Shown here one piece after another: positions 21,310-32,832 of a DNA stretch of 64,000 bases (its first letter is position 1; every line of letters begins with the position of its first letter). The position numbers and the translations under genes were made by a program. This stretch comes from Nitzschia sp. pyKryTriq1 (lineage: Eukaryota > Bacillariophyta > Bacillariophyceae > Bacillariales > Bacillariaceae), in the NCBI GenBank assembly GCA_956465555.1, contig OY101120.1, positions 1,178,001 to 1,242,000 of the forward strand, in the 5' to 3' direction. The notes beneath the pieces were generated by a model. The model was given only the letters and a program-made list of their open reading frames with translations. It had not been told where the DNA came from and did no database searches.

Positions 21310-22081
21310 GGTTCCAGCGGTTTGACCCCTTCTTACACCAAGAGGTACAAGTAGAAAAAATATGGTGTCTTCGAGGGAAGCCCAAAAGCATCCGTTCTCG
21401 TTGCCGTTCGACCTCGAGGAGAATCTTCAGGGCCGGGACTTGGTTTCCCGTATTACGACAAAGGGCATGAGCTTCTCAAAATAGAGTTAGCCCAGAGACA
21501 ACATACTCGTGAAGTGTCTATGATGGTGGGTTTGATGATATATGTTGTTTGTATCTATCCATCCGAAGGGCATGCGAACAATTGAAGGGAGAACATCAAA
21601 ATTTCGTTCCTTGGTTCGTTGGGCTCTCTAAAAGATTTCACTCACCGACCTATTTCGCTCGCTAAATAGTAATAGTCCCGGTGAGCCGGCCGGCATGATT
21701 ATGCGACCCACATGAAATTTTCGCGGCGCGTCGTGACCAGCAAAGACCCAATCACTTTCGTCTGGCCTACCATCAGCGTTTGTTTGGGACGGCCGATTCG
21801 ATCGGGTCAATTTGGTTCGTGCTTCCAATCTTCGTCAGTCGTTGGCTTTTTGGACGACAAAACAACGCTGAGAACAACGCCGCTAAACCTGACCAAACGG
21901 CCGGAAAGCATGTACCGGTAGCGAGAAGAAGAAAAACAGAAAACCCGCGCAGCAGCGCCAGCCGCCATGCAGCTGTTGTTTCTACTGTAGTTTCTTCCCC
22001 TCCAACAAATTAATACTAGTGGACCAACAGCACGGTCTCTGTTGTTCCATTACAGTAACATATACTGATACAGTATTGAAA
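21310..22081. promoter_or_regulatory. Divergent promoter region, cyclin / Vps4
   Basis: About 770 bases. One taccggtag near 21911-21919; otherwise no motif cluster and no gene. Promoter assignment by position. Confidence 0.45.
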
Positions 22082-23537
22082 ATGGAGAACAGTTTTGTCC
22101 CGCAAGCCATTGAAATTGTTTCGAAAGCAATTGAAGCCGACAATGCTGGCGAATATGAAAAGGCACTTTCGCTCTACCGCGATGCCCTCGGCCGCTTCAC
22201 TATGGGACTCAAGTACGAGAAGAACGAAGCCAGAAAGAAGCTAGTGCTGGAGCGTGTGGAAGGTTATATGAAGCGAGCCGAGGAGCTCCGCGATTATGTT
22301 GCCAAGCAGAATGAATTGGAGAAATCTGGAGCAGGAGGTTCCGCCACGAAAAAGGCTGGCGACAAGGACGAGGACGGGGACGCTGAAAAGAAGAAACTGC
22401 GTGGAGCACTGGCGGGTGCCATTGTATCAGAAAAACCAAACATCAGGTGGGAGGATGTTGCTGGTCTGGAGAACGCCAAGGAGAGTTTGAAGGAGGTAGG
22501 TCTCTGTAGTAGTTTCCTCGTCGTGCACAAGTTTGAGTCCTGTCTCTACGGTCGGTCGTGTCTCACTGTTTCGTCGTTTCTTGTCATTATGTGAATGGAT
22601 GAATCAGACCGTGATCCTTCCAACCCGATTTCCCCAGCTATTTACTGGAAAGCGCAGACCTTTCAAAGGAATTCTGCTGTTTGGGCCTCCTGGAACGGGA
22701 AAATCATACTTGGCCAAGGCAGTTGCAACAGAGGCTGACTCGACATTTTTTTCTGTCAGCAGTGCCGACCTAATCTCCAAATGGCAGGGTGAATCCGAGA
22801 AGCTCGTTCGCAATTTATTTGAAATGGCTAGAGAGTCAGAGGGTGGCCGTGCTATCATCTTCATTGATGAAGTGGACTCATTGTGTGGAAGCCGTAGCGA
22901 GGGTGAAAGCGACTCCTTGCGCCGAGTGAAGACTGAGTTTTTGGTGCAAATGGACGGTGTGGGCAAGAGCGAAGCCCAGATTCTGGTACTTGGAGCGACA
23001 AATATTCCATGGGAATTAGATGCGGCGATTCGGCGTCGATTTGAAAAGCGTGTCTACATCCCTCTGCCTGAGCCAGAGGCTAGAGCATACATGGTCAAGC
23101 TAAACCTGGGTGACACACCAAATGACCTCGAGGAAGATGATTTTGAGAGACTCGGAGAAATCACAGAAGGTGCTAGTGGATCAGACATCAAAGTTCTCGT
23201 GAAAGAGGCTCTAATGGAACCACTGCGACGATGCCAGCAGGCAAAGCAATTTTGGGTAGACGACAAGGGACACTATCATCCTTGCGACAAATACCCAAAC
23301 TGTCCCGAATGTCCCCCCAAGCTTTCGTCGGATCCAAAGGACAAAGATTATACATGCAAGAAGTGTGGTGCTGTACGCATGCAGCTATGGGATGTTCCAT
23401 CAGATAAACTGCAAGCACCATTGGTCAGGCGTACTGACTTTGAGAAAGTCATGAAACATTCCTGCAGTACAGTATCCGAGGACGAGCTCAAGCGATTCCA
23501 GGAATGGACAAAACTATTTGGTCAAGACGGAGCGTAG
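22082..23537 (+). CDS. VPS4: Vps4, ESCRT-III disassembly AAA ATPase
   Basis: Hexameric ATPase that strips ESCRT-III from membranes in multivesicular-body sorting, abscission and membrane repair. Two exons, 22082-22495 and 22608-23537 (112-nt intron, phase 0), 447 aa. An N-terminal MIT three-helix domain (about residues 1-75, AIEIVSKAIEADNAGEYEKAL) binds ESCRT-III tails. Then come a charged linker, IRWEDVAGLENAKESLKE|TVILP across the intron, Walker A GPPGTGKS, Walker B IIFIDEVDS, and the arginine pair RRRFEKRVYIPLP. The usual beta-domain region carries a Cys-rich insertion (Cys364, 370, 373, 388, 391), then the Vps4 motif LWDVPSDKLQAP and the C-terminal helix. The ATG at 22082 opens straight into the MIT domain; an earlier in-frame GTG was not used. 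Confidence 0.95.
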
Positions 23538-23661
23538 CATTGCAAATAAATTTAGTATATAGCCCGAGGATACCATCATCACTGTAAAGAGATACACCAT
23601 GCTCATCTCACAAGCCGACTGAAGTAGATGATTGTCGAAATAGCAGAAGGTCGTAGCTTCG

Positions 23662-24411
23662 CTACCACCATTTGATGAAACAACCCTCTGGTAAGATCTG
23701 TCTTGTTGGTGCGATCATGGTCAAGCCATGAATGCCATTCGGAGATCCAAATATCTCCTGCAGCTTTGGGGCCTTTGTGAACCCGTGCTGCTCATACCAA
23801 TGTACTAATTTGCCTGATCCGTTGTCATCCGCTACAAGAACAGTAAAATCACATCCTTGTATTGCATGTATCAATGAAATGACGTCCAATGCCAGGGCTC
23901 CAACATCTTTCTTTCGATACGGCTCTTCCACAAACATATAAACGATCGCACCGACTCCTACCATTAGTTCCCGATTCACTCCGTAAACGTCGTGAACCGT
24001 CTCGCGAATCTGTGGAATGGGTGGTCCCCGTTCTGTGGTGATCCCAAACCTGGCGATTTTTTCGTATTTTGAAGAGAGATTCGGACGATAATGTGCCTCT
24101 AGTACCGCCTCTCCTCCTCTGGGACAAAGCACAAGAGGTGGTTCTTCTTTCTTGACCATGGAATCGAGACGGATTAGGTTGGCAGCAAGTCGAAGCCATA
24201 GTCGTCTGAGACGGGAAACTTGAGGCGGAGGTCTCACTTTCCACACAATATCAGCATGCCCCAGGTTCTCTTTTGTGCTCTGGGAAGCGGCGCCCTCCCC
24301 ACTAAACAGTCGAGACGGTTGATGATATCGGCGGCGCTCGGAAGGAAGAAAGGCATCAAGGTGCAAAATCGACACCAGTCCAACAAGAAAAAATAACAAT
24401 ACACCCTTCAT
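23662..24411 (-). CDS. Plastid-routed GNAT-family N-acetyltransferase
   Basis: About 249 aa, minus strand, no intron. Start chosen at 24411, whose product begins MKGVLLFFLVGLVS and continues to LDAFLPSERRRY, a signal peptide plus Phe cleavage motif typical of complex-plastid import; a Met 14 codons further upstream (24453) would bury that signal. The acetyltransferase fold is seen in VGVGAIVYMFVEEPYRKKDVGALALDVI (strand 4 and the acetyl-CoA pyrophosphate-binding helix, with R-K-x-D-V-G replacing the usual R/Q-x-x-G-x-G/A), FTVLVADDNGSGKLVHWYEQHGF, and strands to the C-terminus. Substrate unknown; plastid GNATs often acetylate protein N-termini or lysines. Convergent with Vps4, 124 bp apart. 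Confidence 0.75.
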   Translation of the reverse strand: MKGVLLFFLVGLVSILHLDAFLPSERRRYHQPSRLFSGEGAASQSTKENLGHADIVWKVRPPPQVSRLRRLWLRLAANLIRLDSMVKKEEPPLVLCPRGGEAVLEAHYRPNLSSKYEKIARFGITTERGPPIPQIRETVHDVYGVNRELMVGVGAIVYMFVEEPYRKKDVGALALDVISLIHAIQGCDFTVLVADDNGSGKLVHWYEQHGFTKAPKLQEIFGSPNGIHGLTMIAPTRQILPEGCFIKWW

Positions 24412-25170
24412 GATCGTTGTCGTATCCAGTCCAATCAGCGCACCAAGTACCATTTAATCTTAGGAGTGCGGCTTATTTTGAATGTACGTAGTCGATCGTC
24501 GCTAAGCTTGTCCATTGCCATGGATCATAGATGTGCTACGAATACATCATTTGAATGGATCTGGATCTTCAAGAAGTCGTCATCGATGTTTTGTTCGTGA
24601 AGAGTGCGCGAAGACGGTGGAGATGATAATTTTTCGACTCCATCGAATCCATCGAATGTGTGCATCTACTGTACCTGGTACCTGGTACCAGGTAGCTGGT
24701 ACTGTGCATCTATCCGGCAAGCAAGCACGCAAACACGTACCAGGTACTTGTACGTGTTAGCGGGACGCGTGCAAAGCGCAGCAGCGGTCGACGCACATCT
24801 CTCCACTCTGCAGTATGGTACGGTATGAGTACGATTTTAGAGTAGAGGAGGAGTCGTCGTCGTCTACAGTACCGGTACTGTACGAGTACTCTCTCTACCG
24901 GTAGTTAGTGTGCCGTGCATGCTCTACTAGATGCTTGTAGAGGCTGCAGTACCATTGTAGCTCTCTCTCTCCCACTGGAGTGTAGAGAGAGAGAGAGACC
25001 TCTACTCCTAGCTAGAGAGACTCCTCATTCATTGATCTACGATACCCAGTACTTAGATACCGAGTGATGAAGAATTAATCTACTTAAGCCCCTGTACTGC
25101 TACATGATCATTCCTTGATTGAAACATCGAAAACCCCTCTCCATCCAACGCCAGACACACAACATAACAG
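24412..25170. promoter_or_regulatory. Upstream region of the GNAT gene and 3' flank of the NASP gene
   Basis: About 760 bases. Contains ggtacctggtaccagg motifs at 24668-24702 and 24740-24755, taccggtactgtacgagtac near 24870-24888, and a CT/GA inverted repeat at 24958-25000. No gene seen. Confidence 0.5.
24958..25000. repeat. CT/GA inverted repeat able to form a hairpin
   Basis: A (CT)n run at about 24960-24970 is followed, after cccactggagtgt, by a (GA)n run at 24984-24998. A similar CT...GA arrangement occurs at 63742-63835. Confidence 0.65.
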
Positions 25171-26616
25171 TTACTCTGTCTTGGGTCTCTTGGCGTCGTA
25201 GTTTTCTTCGCTAGCAGCAGCAGCAGCATCAGCCTCAGCGGCATCACGTTTCTTCTTCTTCTTTACGACCATCATAGGTTGCGCTGCGGCCGCAACGGCA
25301 ACGGCAGCAACGTCCATGGTGGGTTGCCCAAAGCCAATTTGAGTAGTCGAACCATCTTCCGCCTCTGCTGCGTTCTGTGCACGGATCCTGAGCTGTGTTG
25401 CTTCACGGACTGCTTGTTGGGAGCGGTCTGCCTCATCGATCGTTTCTTGAATTTCATCGAGTAACTCTCGTAGATCCTCCAGGCGTGGATCATCTTCTTC
25501 CACCGGTGTGAGAGAAGCGATAGTCTTTCTCCAGGTGCTTAGTGATTGACTGGCGTTGCTCACTGCCACATCGGCTTCATCCATTCCAGTCGTCTTCAAT
25601 CCAGCCTTTGCTCCTGATGATGTATCGTTTTCAGACGACGACAAAATGACACTCGGATCGACAGCGCACAAGCTAGCAATTTGACCACAGAGCGTTTGAG
25701 CGCAATCCACGTAGAGCTGTACTCCTTTTTTACAGTGGTCTTGTCCCACCTTGAGCTTGACAGCATCGGGATTCTCGTCCTTTTGCAGTTCGGTCGAGTT
25801 GGAAAGGTACGAAAGTCCGAGATTGTACTGAGCATCCGCAATCTTGCGGTCAAAGGGAGGCAACAAGAGTTTTCGCAGGCCCAGGCAAGCCTCATAGTCC
25901 ATGATGGCTTCGCTGTACCGTCCGTTCATTCGCTGCAAATCTCCTTCGCGAAGAAGGATTTGCGCCAGATCCAACTGCAACTTGGACTCGAATTCAGTTG
26001 TGAGTTTCATGTCACTCGAGGCAAGCGTGGCTTCCAGAATGTTGCGGGCCGTGTCGAGGTTTTCCCAGGCAATTTCCATGTCTTCGACGTTTGCCTCGGC
26101 AGGAGGAGGAGCCTCGGCCGATGGCTCCTCCTCTGCAGAAGCGTCCGCGACAGGAGCAGCAGCAGCAGCTTCGGCTTCCGAGACGGTCATTTGAGTATCG
26201 TTGGATTCCTCAATCGAGTACAAAAGCGTCGTTCCATAAAGATAGTGAAAGGGGGCCATGCTCTCGTGAAGATCCGTGTCGGCCACTTCCATGGAAAGGA
26301 GAACTGCTCGGGTTTCTTGAATGGCTTCTTCGATCAGTTCGAGGGCTTGTTCAAAGTCGCCACTGGACAAGAGGGACTTGGCGAGGACGTATTTTTCGGA
26401 CGATTCCGACGACAAGTATGAAGGAACCGTCGTCGTCGTGGAAGCAGCATTGGTGGTAGGGGTCTCGGCCACGGCCTCGGTTGCCGCCGCCGCAACCTTG
26501 CTGGTCACAACAACAGTGGTTGCGGCACTTCCTTCAGCTCCTACTACGGATGGTTCCGAGCAGCTCTGTTGGACTTCCTTGTTGGAAGGGGAGGTTTTGG
26601 CGTCGGGGGCAGCCAT
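25171..26616 (-). CDS. NASP/Sim3/Hif1-like histone H3-H4 chaperone (SHNi-TPR)
   Basis: Binds and escorts soluble histone H3-H4 (NASP in animals, Sim3 and Hif1 in yeasts). Single exon, 481 aa. The layout fits the family: a low-complexity Ala/Thr N-terminus, TPR 1 (EKYVLAKSLLSSGDFEQALELIEEAI), a pair of TPR-like helices interrupted by a long acidic Ala/Glu insertion (about residues 140-180), then DLAQILLREGDLQRMNGRYSEAIMDYEACLGL and IADAQYNLGLSYL. A coiled coil (about residues 390-430) and two basic nuclear-localisation-like clusters (KKKKKRD and AKRPKTE) end the protein. The acidic interruption within a TPR is the hallmark of SHNi-TPR proteins. It is divergent from Pds5, another chromatin gene. 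Confidence 0.87.
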   Translation of the reverse strand: MAAPDAKTSPSNKEVQQSCSEPSVVGAEGSAATTVVVTSKVAAAATEAVAETPTTNAASTTTTVPSYLSSESSEKYVLAKSLLSSGDFEQALELIEEAIQETRAVLLSMEVADTDLHESMAPFHYLYGTTLLYSIEESNDTQMTVSEAEAAAAAPVADASAEEEPSAEAPPPAEANVEDMEIAWENLDTARNILEATLASSDMKLTTEFESKLQLDLAQILLREGDLQRMNGRYSEAIMDYEACLGLRKLLLPPFDRKIADAQYNLGLSYLSNSTELQKDENPDAVKLKVGQDHCKKGVQLYVDCAQTLCGQIASLCAVDPSVILSSSENDTSSGAKAGLKTTGMDEADVAVSNASQSLSTWRKTIASLTPVEEDDPRLEDLRELLDEIQETIDEADRSQQAVREATQLRIRAQNAAEAEDGSTTQIGFGQPTMDVAAVAVAAAAQPMMVVKKKKKRDAAEADAAAAASEENYDAKRPKTE

Positions 26617-27285
26617 CTTGCGTTCTGAGTTTATTACAGTAGTCTAGACTAGATGGAAAATCTGCAACAGTAAGGTGTGTCGAGATGTGAGAGAAACAAG
26701 ACACGGGAAATTGCAATGATCGCCATGATCAGCGCCGTAGCGGCCCTCCCTCCAAAACGTTCCCCGCCACGACGACGCGCCAGGATTCTTCTCTACGTAG
26801 AATCCAGTTGGAACTCTACTAGAAGCGGAGAACCACCATCACCGTCGGACTCGTTCGACCTCATGTCTGCGCCAAAAAATTCAGAGAGCAACCTCCTCGT
26901 TTCGAATGCGCCCATAGCATTGCTACGGACGGTCTACGGCGCGCAATGCGGCGCCTCTGTCGTTCATTGCGAAAACAAAAAATAAAGAGAGGGTGGCCGG
27001 TCGAGGGTCGAAGCGTCTTGTCTCGCTGTCTTTTGTCTCTTGACTCTTGACTCTTGACTCTTTACTTACAGAAGGACGCTGCCGCACCGTACTTGTACCG
27101 CATCGAAGCTCGGTTACTTACCAGTACAAGGTACCGCTCTACAAGTAAAGTTGACCTTCTCACTCCCTTTGAAGTCGGGTCAACAACAACCTTTTAGAAT
27201 CGACGACTGGACTCCTCCATCGATCGATAAATCCATTCATTCGTTTGGTACTGCTGCAACCGGTTCAGTTCAACTATCCAGCATC
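26617..27285. promoter_or_regulatory. Divergent promoter region, NASP-like / Pds5
   Basis: About 670 bases. GTAC-rich stretch at 27088-27140, and three tandem copies of cttgact-type units near 27038-27060. A 102-codon ORF (26677-26985) was judged a shadow. Confidence 0.5.
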
Positions 27286-30200
27286 ATGGCTGCTGCTTCG
27301 AACGCTTCGGCTGCCAGTCCGCGGTCGGAGGCAAGTCGTGGTAGCGGCGGGGAAGGCAGTGCTACTAGTGCTGCTGACCATCACGACAATGACAATGGCC
27401 GCATCTTGTCGGCGCAATATCTGGAGCGAAACAAAGGAAAGGTGCGCATGTTTTGCTTTGTTTTGCTTTGCTTTGTTATTACTGTACGGCACTGTACTGT
27501 ACTGTTCTATTTATTTGGTTCTCCTGTTGTTGTTGTTGTTGTTGTTTTGCTATTACGAGTATTACTAATAATCAGTCCCCGTGAGCTGCGTGACTCACAC
27601 AGTTAATTCTTGCTGTTTCTTTTCTCCTGTTGTCATCGCTCCCCAATTTTATACAGAAGGATTTGATTCAACGATTGCGCAAGGTCGTCGAGGTCCTCCG
27701 AGACGACGAAAGCATCGAACCCGACTCGGCAGAATTTCCTGGCTTGGCGGCTCTGTGTCAAGAACTAGTCAAGCATATGGAACACCGGGACAAGCAAGTG
27801 CGCTTGTATACAGTCAGTGCGTGCATGGAACTGTTCACAGTCTATGCCCCCGACGCGCCGTGGAGCACCGAAGAAACCTTGGAGATCTTTCGACAAACGA
27901 TCCGACAGCTCGCCAACTTGGCCCACACGACATCGCCCACGCATCCACACTATGCTGACTACGCCCGCATTCTGGATCTCCTGGCAGAAGTCAAGATTGG
28001 TGTCATTCTGGTAGAAATGACCAAGGACGAAGAATGCAGAGAGGAGGCTCTTCCAGTCCTCGCCGAGTTGTTTCGGACTTTGCTGCAATCGGTCAGGACC
28101 GAACATCCATCCGAAATTGCCGAAATGACACAGGCAACCATCTGCGGATGTTTCGAGGAATTCCATGATGGAATCATGCTTCCCATTCCACTTTTGGATG
28201 AGATTTTGTTGTGCGTGGGACAAGGTCCACGCGTCTTGGTGGTCAACCCTCAAAAGGCAGCGGCTCAGCAGCAGCAGCAGTCGTCCTCTCGCAACAAGGC
28301 CCACAAGAAACAGCTGCCGGCGCACCTAGTGGAACAGGCGAATCCAAGCTACATGGTCGCCAGCTCGGTCATTCGAAGTACTGTCGACCGACTCAGTACT
28401 CCCATTGCTTCCCTCTTGAATGGACTTCTCAACAATGATCCGCGTCTGGTCTCCGAGTCTTCGATATCCACACAGCTCGTCAAGGAACTCTCCAAGCCTC
28501 AAACACAGGACCAGAATGCGCACGCTGATGTCTACAATATCATCTACGAGCTTCATCGAGTCGCTCCCTCGATTTTGACCACGGTGGTGGGTACATTGAC
28601 CAATTTCTTGGCAGTCCCAGAAGTGGATCAACGAAAGTTGGTTGTCCAGCTATTGGGAAAACTCTTTGTCAAGGCGCCTTCGAGATTCGCCAATGATTTC
28701 CGAATTTGCTACCGGGAGTGGTTGGAGCGCGCATTGGACAAGGACATGTCCATTCGACTGAGTATGGTCGAGGATCTCTTGCTCTTGATTCTCCCAGCCG
28801 CAACGAGCACTGTGACGGAAGATGCCTTGGATCATGTGTCTCAAGGAGCTCAGTCCATGCTCAAGCAATGTTTGGATGATCCTGCCTCGGATGTACGTCT
28901 TCGGACCATTCATGGTCTTTGTGATACAGCGTATCGGCATCTAACTGCCGTGTCCTTGGACACCTGGCTGGCCGTGGGTGCCAAAGTTACCAGCAAACAA
29001 AAGGTGGAACGAAAGCACGCCTTGACAGGCCTGGTACAAACCTACTTTCATCATTACATGGCAAAGCGCTTGAAGGACGTCAATGCAGGGGGTGACGACG
29101 TGCCTTTGGAAATCGTACAAGAAACGTTGGAGGCGGCGGAAAGTTTCGGTGACAAGGAAGATAATGACCGCGTTCGTTTCGAGTGGATTCCAAGTCGGGT
29201 CTTTGAATGCGCGAGTTGGAAGGATGACACTGACCTTCAATCCAGAGTCTGGCAGGCCATGGATGATATGCTGCTAGGATCGGAACTCTCGTCCTCCTCC
29301 AAGAAACTCTCTTCCACGGCACGTGCCGTAGGCTTGGCCTTGCTCGTGGACAGTTTGGAAGACAATGCCTTGTCCTGGCTTGGGGGTCTGTTGCGAGAGC
29401 GATCCAAGTTACAGCGAAAATTGGGCGAATATATGAATGCGCGCACCTTGATTCGGGAGTATCCAGTTGGTATGTACCGTACTGTATAGCAACTCGAAAG
29501 TGAATGAATATTATCTGTGCAAAAAAAGAAGAAAAAATGCTCATCCTTTCTTTTGCTCTATCCATTCAGGCTCGGAGGAATATTTGACAGCCAATGCCCA
29601 TGCTCTGGATCTACTTGAGGCAGTTGCATCGTTCACAGACTTGTCGGCGGGTACTATTGGAGAGCGCAACCCAATTTTAGAGCGATTCCACAGCGCCAAG
29701 GACAAACATATCTTTCGAATATTGTCTACGATTGCAACTCCTGTTCATTCCACCAATGCCCGCATTCGAGCACTGGACGAACTACCAAAACGAGTCAAGA
29801 CTCAGGGAGACAGTGCTGTCAGGTTTGTCAAGGGAATTATTCGAAAATGTTCCATGGGGGACTTTTTGAATCAAGAGATTGTGCATCACTGCATTCTTTT
29901 GGCCCAGGAGTGTGGGGTACAGGGTGATTGGGAATCTTGTCGAAAGTTTCTCAAGTGCATTGAGCTGGCGGCAGAGTACTTCCCTGAACTCTGCGGGAAC
30001 CCACAATGCTTTCAGAACCTTGCGGAACTCTTTAGCGACTGTCGGTCTTCCAAGCAAAGGGGTATTGAGGATGTTGTGACAAGCCTGAGCGCGGTTCTAG
30101 CAAAGGCCGCGTCAAGGCAGCAATCGGAGAAGGTGGATTCCAATCTTCGGAACGAACTATTGAGGCTCTGTAGGGACGGAACTCCGGAGCAAGCTCGTCA

Positions 30201-32622
30201 TTCAGTGAAAACCCTTACGGCGATTATTGTTTTCGAAGAACCCGAAGATTCGGAAAAAGCTCTCACTTCTTTGCTGACTTCTCTTGCCAGTCCTTCATCT
30301 CTCTCAGTGTCTCCTGAAAACAAACGGCTTGTCAGCATTTTGGCCGCACTATCCGAGTTTGCAGATGCAGCGCCACAGGCCATGTCTTCTGAGAGAGGGC
30401 AGAAGGCGGTTCGGTTTGCGTTAGAGTCCGTCCTGCTCGGCCGAGGACGGTCCTCTGGTGATAAGGATACGCTAGGCGGAGAGAGCGACGACAACGATGA
30501 TGACAACGACGACAAGAAGCAGCGAAGTCACACAGCGTCTACGCCTTCGCGGAGACGAAGTGGAAAGAGAAAGCATTTGAGTCCAGGGGTATCTTCGGAT
30601 ATTCTCGAAGACCCCGGTCTTTCCTATACGTGTCGCAAACTTTGTGCTGGGATCGAGTTTTTGGTTTCCTACACACGGAGCACGATCTTCGCCTCTGTAC
30701 GGCAGCAATCGCAGTCTCCTTCTGGCCAAGGCACCAGATCTACACCATCCATGGATATGATTGACAAGCTATTTGATACATTGTGTGCTATTTTGAGAGA
30801 CCAAGGCATGCCTCCTTCGAACCAAGACCACAAAGATTGCAATCTACGACAAGATCGCGCCGCTCTTCGACAATGTGCTGCCATACATCTTTTGAGGCTA
30901 TGCGATGCCCGGTTGTCGCTTGACCAGCGATTTCTGACAACCTCTCGGTGGCACATACTATCTGGAGCATTTTTGGACGACGAACGTATTGTCCGTGATA
31001 GAATTATGGAAGAATTGGGACTGATGCTGACTGGTCATGGGAAGTACGGACACCATCCTCATGCAGGCCAAGCCATGATTCCCAGATTCAATTTCCTGGC
31101 ACTGGTCGTACTGTGCACGGATGGTGACCACTCGGGTGCCAACGGAAACGCCGCTAATGTCGGTAAACGTTCCACTACCACGAAGATGAATGCTACGCAG
31201 TGTGTGACTGCATTGAGAAAGCGGTACGAGGTCGAATCTGAGCAAGCTCGGGCCAATGGGCCGGACGCGGAACTGCAATTCGAGATGGGCATGAAACTCA
31301 GGCTCATGCCTGAGTACGTGGTGCCGTACGCGTTCCATCTCCTTTCGTTTCGGAGGGAAACTCCTTTGGGAAGTGGCCATGTGGCAGAGAGGGTTCGAGA
31401 GGAGAGTGATGATGATTCATCACATGAAGATGTCGACTATGTTGAGACTCGTGACTACCAGGGACGGATGTTGCGCAAGAGGCTCAAGTGGCTTTTTGAT
31501 CCTTTGGTTCATTCCTTAGGGGACACTGCAGATAATATTTCTTTTCTCATGAGAATGTCTGATAAGCTTGGGCGCTTTGTGCCTTTTGGTCTCCCTTCTT
31601 CTTCGGCCGATAATCAAATGGCTAAGTTGAAAGCTGTCTGTGAGGCCTCGCGGGAAGTGCTGATGTCTTATGTCAAGAAGGATGTCAATCTGGCAACGTT
31701 CCCGGGGCAGATCCTTGTCCCGGGAAATCTCTTCCGGAAGGCACCAGCAGCTGGGCACAATGTTTCCAAGCCGGTTTCAACTGCAAACGCGCGCCGCCGA
31801 ACTAGCCAGGAACAGCCTTCTGACCCTGATACAAGCAAATCTGATAGAGAGCCAGCGACTCAATCTTTTGGTTCCCCTGAAAGCGCAAACATCAGTGGGC
31901 CTTCCGAAGAGCTCGAGAAGAGCGATTCCGTTGTAGTTGCAGTGAACAAGGAACGCCCAAGAAGAGGCTCTCGTCGGTCTCCTCGTCATTCGAATACATC
32001 CGACAACCGCGTTCATTTCTCTCCTGAAGTTGAGACCCGCGAAATTCCGGGAACTGCTGTAGACTTCGGAGCATTGTCTCCAATCGAGCGAAAACTCTCC
32101 ATCGGTGGTGCGGATGGTGGTGTCTTATTAGATAGTGGAGAAAAAACCAGGGGGACTACGCCGCCCTCGGTGGTGCGAGATATGGATCCTTTCACAGCTT
32201 CTGCTTCCGTCCGTTTGAGCGCGACTGTGACTGAAGAATCTCCGTCTTCTAGAAATTCTGGGGGGAGAAGCTTACGTTCCAAAAAATCGGCTTCGTTGCA
32301 ATCACATTCTCAGGAGAGTGCCGAACCTCCTATTGAGACGAATAGAAAGAGGGAATTGGCGCTGGAGACTCAGGAAACAAGCAAGAAAACCCGCAAAGCT
32401 TCGGTTCCCGCTCAGATCAAGATCGTGCGACACCGACCCTTGAAGGAAGCTGAGGCTCCAAAACGGGTGACGCGGAAGAGGACGAAGCCTGACAATGGCG
32501 GAGATTTTGATTTTGACGAGGATGATGCCAAAGCCCAGTCTAATCAATCGCGCTCAAGTACAAACAAGGAAAATAGTGTTCAGCCAAGAATCCGCTCCTC
32601 GAAACGCCGTGCCAAGATTTGA
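27286..32622 (+). CDS. PDS5: Pds5, cohesin-associated HEAT-repeat protein
   Basis: Regulates cohesin maintenance and release on chromosomes. Three exons, 27286-27441, 27657-29469 and 29570-32622, give 1673 aa. Intron 1 is 215 nt and contains (GTT)n; intron 2 is 100 nt and its removal joins REYPV|GSEEYL (phase 1). The N-terminal half matches the Pds5 signature: HRDKQVRLYTVSACMELF, VYAPDAPWSTEETLEIFRQ (APEAP motif), ARILDLLAEVKIGVILVEM and ELFRTLLQSV. HEAT-like repeats fill the middle. A charged, Ser/Pro/Arg-rich tail (after about residue 1350) with several KR clusters (KKSASLQ, RRAKI at the end) is likely disordered, nuclear and DNA-binding. Poly-Gln (QQQQQ) lies near residue 260. The start at 27286 is the first ATG in frame; 5' UTR codons before it are open but have no Met. 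Confidence 0.88.
27526..27547 (+). repeat. (GTT)n repeat in Pds5 intron 1
   Basis: Seven near-perfect GTT units between the donor (27442) and the acceptor (27656). Confidence 0.8.
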
Positions 32623-32832
32623 GTTTAGCCAGTTCCAGTGCGCTTTTCAGATTTGCACCTTGTCTGACTGAAGATTCAACTTTTATGTACTGGGGAATAC
32701 ATCAATTATTTCTTGTTGCGACGACTCGATCGGGAGTGATTGGAAGTAATGTTGTAGTTTAGGCGAGTAATGGTATTTGAAGATTCCAAGCGTTTTGAGA
32801 CTATGTAGTAGACCGTGGTTTTGTCTTGCTGC

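Noticed and set aside
22019-22081. GTG-initiated extension of Vps4
   Set aside because: The ATG at 22082 starts the MIT domain directly; nuclear genes rarely start at GTG.
26677-26985. 102-codon plus-strand ORF in the NASP/Pds5 divergent promoter
   Set aside because: No motif, Arg/Pro-rich, lies in a promoter region.
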